The position numbers and the translations under genes are program-made. From Sphingobacterium sp. UBA6711 (GTDB lineage: Bacteria > Bacteroidota > Bacteroidia > Sphingobacteriales > Sphingobacteriaceae): a DNA stretch of 11,037 bases. Where the stretch lies: positions 4,948 to 15,984 of the forward strand of contig DKIT01000149.1 in the NCBI GenBank assembly GCA_002454415.1, given 5' to 3'. This document shows positions 7,362 to 11,037 of the stretch, piece after piece. The notes beneath the pieces were generated by a model that saw only the letters and a program-made list of their open reading frames with translations, did no database searches and was not told the origin of the DNA. Every line of letters begins with the position of its first letter. The first letter of the stretch is position 1.

Positions 7362-8126
7362 ATGGGAAAATTAGAACAAAAAGTAGCTGTTATAACAGGA
7401 GGAGGTAGTGGTATCGGTCGTGCGATCAGTTTGCAGTTTGCTGCGGAGGGAGCAAAAGTTCATATTCTGGATCTGAATGAAGAAGGGGGGAATGCTGTTG
7501 TCGATGAAATTTTAGCGTCTGGAGGTCAAGCAGCTTTTAATCGTTGTAACGTTACTGATCAACAAGAAATTACTACAATAGCGCAAAATATCGGAAAAAT
7601 TGATATTTTAGTAAATAATGCTGGTATTGCCCATGTTGGCAATCTTGAAAACTGTCAGTCAGAGGACTTTGAACGCGTTTTTAATGTCAATGTAAAAGGT
7701 GCCTATAATGCACTTCATGCCATTGTACCTATCATGAAAGCGCAAGCTGGCGGAGCAATCCTTAATTTAGCATCGATAGCGGCATGGGTGGGTATTACAG
7801 ATCGTTTTGCTTATTCAATGAGTAAAGGCGCCATCTACGCGATGTCAATGTCTGTCGCGCGTGACTATATGGCCTATGGCATTCGTTGTAACAGTATTTC
7901 ACCTGCTCGCGTGCATACGCCATTTGTGGATGGTTTTATTGCTAAAAATTATCCTGGAAAGGAAGAGGAGATGTTTGAAAAGCTTTCCGCAAGTCAACCC
8001 ATTGGTCGTATGGCTCAACCTGAGGAGATTGCCAAGCTTGCACTTTTCCTATGTAGTGACGATGCTGGTTTTATTACAGGAAATGATTATCCGATTGATG
8101 GTGGTTTCATTAAACTAAATAATTAA
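7362..8126 (+). CDS. SDR dehydrogenase, probable 2-keto-3-deoxy-L-fuconate dehydrogenase
   Basis: This is a 254-residue classical short-chain dehydrogenase. TGGGSGIG (residues 12-19) binds the cofactor, D37 after the second strand predicts NAD+ preference, NNAG is at 85-88, and the catalytic set is S138, Y151 and K155. The segment RCNSISPARVHTP and the PIDGG C-terminal signature resemble the SDRs that oxidise 2-keto-3-deoxy-L-fuconate at C4 (as in Xanthomonas) and the related BDH2/DHRS6 group. The expected product is 2,4-diketo-3-deoxy-L-fuconate, the substrate of the FAH enzyme encoded next. It starts 2 bp after the fucosidase gene, so it is surely cotranscribed. Roles could be swapped with the other SDR at 10149; the assignment rests on remembered family resemblance and gene order. 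Confidence 0.82.
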   Translation: MGKLEQKVAVITGGGSGIGRAISLQFAAEGAKVHILDLNEEGGNAVVDEILASGGQAAFNRCNVTDQQEITTIAQNIGKIDILVNNAGIAHVGNLENCQSEDFERVFNVNVKGAYNALHAIVPIMKAQAGGAILNLASIAAWVGITDRFAYSMSKGAIYAMSMSVARDYMAYGIRCNSISPARVHTPFVDGFIAKNYPGKEEEMFEKLSASQPIGRMAQPEEIAKLALFLCSDDAGFITGNDYPIDGGFIKLNN

Positions 8127-8257
8127 ACACTATTGCTTTATCGAAGCATAGCGAATGAAATACAGGTAAATGCGAAATAGCTCTGACCGCTTATGGCGCA
8201 AATGGCAGCGTGAATGCCTTTAATAATGAATAAATGATGAACAAATAATTTAAATAG
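8127..8257 (+). other. 131-bp intergenic spacer within the fucose operon
   Basis: This is the only sizeable gap inside an otherwise tightly packed operon. It holds a weak hairpin TGCTT-TATCG-AAGCA (8134-8148) with no T-tract. I see no TAnnTTTG promoter element. A 17-codon frame (8170-8223) has nothing to support it. The right end is A/T-rich, as for other leaders here. It may be an mRNA processing or leader segment, but nothing definite can be assigned. Confidence 0.4.
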
Positions 8258-9115
8258 ATGAAATTAATACGTTTTGGAGCTCAAGGCAAAGAGAAAATCG
8301 GTGTTCAGATCGATGGTGTAAATTATGATGTAAGCGCATTTGGTGGCGATTACAATGAACAATTTTTTGCAGAAAACGGCTTAGCTCGTTTAGAGGAATT
8401 TGTGAAGGCAAACGATGGTAAGCTGATCGAAATCCCACAAGGAGAGCGTATCGGAGCACCTTTCGCTCGTCCTTCCAAAATCGTTTGTATAGGTTTGAAC
8501 TATTTGGATCACGCCAAAGAAACGAATGCGCAGATTCCAGCGGAGCCTATTATTTTTATGAAGTCGACTACTTCTTTGATTGGACCATATGATGAGGTGA
8601 TGATTCCTAAAGATTCCCTCAAAACGGACTGGGAAGTGGAATTCTGTATCGTCATCGGCAAGGAAGCGTCTTATGTCGAGGAAAATGAGGCATTGGATTA
8701 TGTAGCGGGTTATGTACTTCACAACGATGTCTCTGAACGTGAATATCAATTGGAACGTGGCGGTACCTGGGATAAAGGAAAAGGATGTGATACTTTTGCT
8801 CCAATGGGACCTTTCATGGCGACAAAAGAGGAAATAAAGGATATCAACAATGTCCGTCTATGGTTGAAAGTAAACGGTAAAACGTATCAAGATGGAAATA
8901 CCAAGGATTTGATCTTCTCAGTAGCACATGTGGTTTCATATGTATCTAAATTCATGACATTACTGCCTGGCGACGTTATTTCAACAGGTACACCAGCAGG
9001 TGTAGGCCTTGGATTTAACCCACCTATTTATTTAAAGCCTGGTGATGTAATCGAATTGGGGGCAGATGGCCTTGGTGAATCTCGTCAAACTGTGGTTGCA
9101 TATTCAAAAAAATAA
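8258..9115 (+). CDS. FAH-family hydrolase, probable 2,4-diketo-3-deoxy-L-fuconate hydrolase
   Basis: This is a 285-residue protein of the fumarylacetoacetate hydrolase family. The core begins at about residue 72 with PSKIVCIGLNYLDHAKE (H85). The divalent-metal ligands are E126 and E128 in DWEVEF and D157 in HNDVSERE. The GDVISTGTPAGVGLG segment and LKPGDVIELGADGLG close the fold, all typical of the ureidoglycolate lyase / acylpyruvate hydrolase subgroup. The N-terminal 60 residues (KLIRFGAQGKEKIGVQIDG) match that subgroup's small leading domain. In the oxidative fucose route this enzyme cleaves 2,4-diketo-3-deoxy-L-fuconate hydrolytically to pyruvate and L-lactate. It is often annotated as ureidoglycolate lyase, but no purine genes are nearby and the sugar-acid role fits all neighbours. 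The lactonase gene follows after 25 bp. Confidence 0.88.
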   Translation: MKLIRFGAQGKEKIGVQIDGVNYDVSAFGGDYNEQFFAENGLARLEEFVKANDGKLIEIPQGERIGAPFARPSKIVCIGLNYLDHAKETNAQIPAEPIIFMKSTTSLIGPYDEVMIPKDSLKTDWEVEFCIVIGKEASYVEENEALDYVAGYVLHNDVSEREYQLERGGTWDKGKGCDTFAPMGPFMATKEEIKDINNVRLWLKVNGKTYQDGNTKDLIFSVAHVVSYVSKFMTLLPGDVISTGTPAGVGLGFNPPIYLKPGDVIELGADGLGESRQTVVAYSKK

Positions 9116-9140
9116 ATCACTCCTAACGTTTTAAGAAAAT

Positions 9141-9968
9141 ATGCGAATAGATTCCCATCAGCATTTTTGGAAATATGATCCCGTCCGAGACAGTTGGATT
9201 ACGGATGAAATGGCGGCGATCAAGCGAGACTTTACACCGCTGGATATACAATTTGTATTGGAAAGAAATGGATTTGGCGGTACCGTTGCTGTTCAGGCAA
9301 GTGAGTCTGATGAAGAAACCAATTATCTGGTTCGTCTATCCAAGGAATATCCTTTTATAAAAGGCGTTGTTGGATGGGTTGACCTTCAGGCAGCGGATAT
9401 CGAACATCGGCTCGAAAGCTATAAAGACGTCAAAGTTCTCAAAGGTTTTCGTCATGTGGTAGAAGGAGAAGAGGATCCGGATTTTTTAATTCGTCCTGCA
9501 ATATTAAACGGTTTAAAAGCTCTAGCTAAGTTTGGTTATACGTATGACTTGCTGATTCGCCCACGTCATTATCAAGCGACATTGACCTGCGTAAGTCAAA
9601 ATCCGGAACTTCAATTCGTATTGGACCATATTGCCAAACCACCAATTAAATCGAGAGAATTTGATGAGTGGGCAACGTTTATCGATGCACTTTCTGTTTT
9701 TCCGAATGTCGCTTGTAAAGTCTCGGGCTTAGCAACGGAGGCTGATTGGACGGGCTGGAAACTGGATGATTTTAAGCAATATCTAACGCATATTTTTGCT
9801 CGTTTTGGAACGGAACGCATTATGTATGGATCAGATTGGCCAGTATGTCTTTTGGCGGCGTCTTACGAAGAAAGTATTGCCATTGTTGAAGATAAATTGG
9901 GCCAATTTACAGAAATCGAGAGAAATGCATTTTGGGCAGGGAACGCCATACGAGTGTATAATCTTTAA
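9141..9968 (+). CDS. Amidohydrolase-2 family lactonase, probable L-fuconolactonase
   Basis: This is a 275-residue TIM-barrel hydrolase of COG3618 (amidohydrolase family 2). The N-terminal metal/active-site motif is DSHQHFW (residues 4-10, H6 and H8). Further family motifs are KGFRHVVEGE (H105), LDHIAKP (H163), KVSGL (K193) and GSDWPVC (D232), each at the end of a barrel strand. The length matches characterised L-fucono-1,5-lactonases and related sugar lactonases. It would open the lactone made by L-fucose dehydrogenase to give L-fuconate, the dehydratase substrate. It is the last gene before a strong terminator, so the lactonase ends the operon, while the enzyme that makes its substrate seems to be the separately transcribed SDR at 10149. 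L-rhamnono- or galactono-lactone are alternative substrates, but context favours fucose. Confidence 0.87.
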   Translation: MRIDSHQHFWKYDPVRDSWITDEMAAIKRDFTPLDIQFVLERNGFGGTVAVQASESDEETNYLVRLSKEYPFIKGVVGWVDLQAADIEHRLESYKDVKVLKGFRHVVEGEEDPDFLIRPAILNGLKALAKFGYTYDLLIRPRHYQATLTCVSQNPELQFVLDHIAKPPIKSREFDEWATFIDALSVFPNVACKVSGLATEADWTGWKLDDFKQYLTHIFARFGTERIMYGSDWPVCLLAASYEESIAIVEDKLGQFTEIERNAFWAGNAIRVYNL

Positions 9969-9973
9969 CAGAG

Positions 9974-10020
9974 AAACTTCAGTATGCACAAAGGGAAAGA
10001 TAGCATACTGAAGTTTTTTT
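9974..10020 (+). terminator. Intrinsic terminator of the fucose operon
   Basis: There is a perfect 14-bp inverted repeat: the left arm AAACTTCAGTATGC (9974-9987) pairs with GCATACTGAAGTTT (10003-10016). The arms are separated by a 15-nt loop and followed by a run of seven T that ends at 10020. It begins 6 bp after the lactonase stop. This is a textbook rho-independent terminator on the plus strand and splits the seven-gene run from the downstream SDR. Confidence 0.93.
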
Positions 10021-10098
10021 ATTGACCGATAAACTCGTTCATGGAGTATATGACGTCAAGATAAACTTTAATCAATAACCAGTGAAATGAGTCATTGT

Positions 10099-10115
10099 CG
10101 CTAATTTTGTTAGCG
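10099..10115 (+). promoter_or_regulatory. Candidate -7 element within an inverted repeat, upstream of the 10149 SDR
   Basis: TAATTTTG (10102-10109) matches the Bacteroidota -7 consensus TAnnTTTG exactly. It sits inside a perfect 6-bp inverted repeat, CGCTAA (10099-10104) and TTAGCG (10110-10115), with the TTTTG between as spacer. A start site a few bases downstream would give a leader of about 30 nt before the ATG at 10149. No good TTTG -33 partner is seen at the usual distance. The 9969-10148 gap also holds a palindromic TGACGTCA (10051-10058). The repeat could be an operator or only a coincidence. Confidence 0.4.
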
Positions 10116-10148
10116 GTCGATGAAACAAACAACACAATAAAAAGTATT

Positions 10149-10937
10149 ATGGATCTTCATTTAAAAGATAAAGTTGTTATCGTAACGGGCGGGGCGAAGG
10201 GAATTGGACGAGCGGTTGTGCATGCTCTGGCCAAAGAACAAGCTATTCCCGTTATTGTTGGCCGTAAACAGGCTGACAATGAGAAAGTCAAAGAAGAGAT
10301 CAAACAGTTTGGTGTGGACGCTCTCTGCATAGAAGCCGAATTGTCGAAACCAGAAGATTGTGAAAGAGCTGTTCAAAAGACATTGGACGTCTATGGTCGC
10401 ATTGATGGTTTGGTGAATAATGCCGGTCAGAATGATGGTGTTGGATTGGCTTCAGGAAATTATGATAAATTTGTTGCTTCTCTGCATAAGAACTTAATCC
10501 ACTATTACCTTATGGCACATCATGCCTTGGATGCCTTGAAAGCGTCAAAAGGGAGCATCGTGAATATTTCGTCCAAAACTGGAGAGACAGGACAAGGGAA
10601 TACGTCAGCTTATGCCGCATCGAATGGAGGCCGTAACGCACTGACACGTGAATGGGCCGTAGAATTGTTACCTTACTCCATTCGTGTGAATGCGATTATC
10701 GTGGCAGAATGTGCTACTCCACAATACGATACCTGGATTCAGACCTTATCAAATCCAGAAGAGACACTGAAAAAAATCACAGACCGTATACCATTGGAAC
10801 ATCGGATGACGACAGCGGAAGAAATAGCAGATACAACTGTATTTCTTTTATCAAACAAATCAAGTCACACAACTGGCCAGTTGATCCATGTTGACGGTGG
10901 CTATGTCCATCTCGATCGATCGATCATAGCTGAGTAA
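10149..10937 (+). CDS. SDR dehydrogenase, probable L-fucose 1-dehydrogenase (YxxxN active-site variant)
   Basis: This is a 262-residue short-chain dehydrogenase. TGGAKGIG (residues 13-20) is the cofactor loop, R39 after the second strand suggests NADP+ preference, and NNAG is at 90-93. The catalytic Ser-Tyr pair is S142 and Y155, 13 apart as normal. The residue four after the Tyr is N159 (AAT at 10623-10625) instead of the usual Lys. The surrounding NTSAYAASNGGRNALTREWAVELLPYSIRVNAI and the HVDGGY end are otherwise intact, so this is not a decayed gene. It resembles the SDR group that oxidises L-fucose or related aldoses to the 1,5-lactone, the one step otherwise missing from the locus. The ATG at 10149 begins right before the Rossmann fold; an upstream in-frame TTG (10095) would overlap the candidate promoter. 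It lies beyond the operon terminator and is probably transcribed separately. Confidence 0.78.
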   Translation: MDLHLKDKVVIVTGGAKGIGRAVVHALAKEQAIPVIVGRKQADNEKVKEEIKQFGVDALCIEAELSKPEDCERAVQKTLDVYGRIDGLVNNAGQNDGVGLASGNYDKFVASLHKNLIHYYLMAHHALDALKASKGSIVNISSKTGETGQGNTSAYAASNGGRNALTREWAVELLPYSIRVNAIIVAECATPQYDTWIQTLSNPEETLKKITDRIPLEHRMTTAEEIADTTVFLLSNKSSHTTGQLIHVDGGYVHLDRSIIAE

Positions 10938-10947
10938 TGAATAATAG

Positions 10948-11010
10948 AATTTGGGTAATAATAATAGGGCGTTGATAGAAATGCTAAGCTTTATTATTAT
11001 TGCCCAATTT
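10948..11010. repeat. Long imperfect hairpin downstream of the 10149 SDR
   Basis: Arms 10948-10970 and 10988-11010 pair over about 23 positions with one mismatch and a few G-U pairs, enclosing a 17-nt loop. The arms include AATTTGGG and GCCCAATTT at the base, with a TAATAATAAT / ATTATTATT trinucleotide run in the middle. It starts 11 bp after the stop codon, where a terminator is expected. No T-tract follows on either strand, so it may be a non-canonical terminator or an mRNA 3'-end stabilising structure. Positions 11011-11037 show nothing recognisable. Confidence 0.6.
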
Positions 11011-11037
11011 AATATGGATCAATCATAATTCTTGGGG

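Noticed and set aside
8170..8223. 17-codon frame in the spacer before the FAH gene
   Set aside because: It is too short, has no initiation context beyond AT-rich sequence and no recognisable peptide feature.
8390..8749. 119-codon open frame on the minus strand
   Set aside because: It is wholly antisense to the FAH hydrolase, with no domain or context.
10051..10058. TGACGTCA palindrome upstream of the second SDR
   Set aside because: A single 8-bp palindrome has no matching copy nearby. A chance occurrence cannot be excluded.
10095..10148. TTG start adding 18 residues to the second SDR
   Set aside because: The extension overlaps the candidate promoter and is not SDR-like. ATG 10149 sits just before the Rossmann fold.
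10913..10924. Triple CGAT run near the end of the second SDR
   Set aside because: It lies in coding sequence for LDRSI and is explained by the codons. It is too short to call a functional repeat.

Overview
The window looks like chromosomal DNA from a Bacteroidota bacterium, most plausibly a Sphingobacterium or Pedobacter relative. This rests on three things. Starts are preceded by A/T-rich leaders with no Shine-Dalgarno sequence. Candidate promoter elements resemble the Bacteroidota TTTG / TAnnTTTG type. The window opens with the end of a TonB-receptor-like outer-membrane barrel. The taxon is inferred, not proven.

Layout. Positions 1-1760 (+) hold the C-terminal end of an outer-membrane beta-barrel protein. 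It is coupled by an ATGA overlap to a zinc-independent quinone oxidoreductase of the MDR superfamily. Positions 1749-2612 (-) hold an AraC-family regulator that converges on, and overlaps, the oxidoreductase. A 144-bp AT-rich divergent region follows. Positions 2757-9968 (+) hold a run of catabolic genes: an L-fucose:H+ symporter (fucP), a RhaM-type sugar mutarotase, a UxaA-family sugar-acid dehydratase, a secreted GH29 alpha-L-fucosidase, an SDR dehydrogenase, a FAH-family diketo-acid hydrolase and an amidohydrolase-2 lactonase. The run ends in a strong intrinsic terminator (9974-10020). Positions 10149-10937 hold a second SDR, probably the L-fucose 1-dehydrogenase, with its own candidate promoter element. 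A long imperfect hairpin follows it.

How the genes fit together. They form a complete non-phosphorylating L-fucose route. The fucosidase releases fucose in the periplasm, FucP imports it and the mutarotase equilibrates its anomers. The 10149 SDR would oxidise fucose to fuconolactone and the amidohydrolase opens the lactone to L-fuconate. The UxaA-like enzyme would dehydrate this to 2-keto-3-deoxy-L-fuconate, and the 7362 SDR would oxidise that to the 2,4-diketo acid. The FAH hydrolase cleaves the diketo acid to pyruvate and L-lactate. No isomerase, kinase or aldolase of the classical FucI/FucK/FucA route is present. The AraC protein is the likely fucose-responsive regulator.

The most unusual points are two. 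A UxaA-type enzyme stands where characterised versions of this pathway use an enolase-superfamily fuconate dehydratase. The 10149 SDR has Asn in place of the catalytic Lys of the YxxxK motif.
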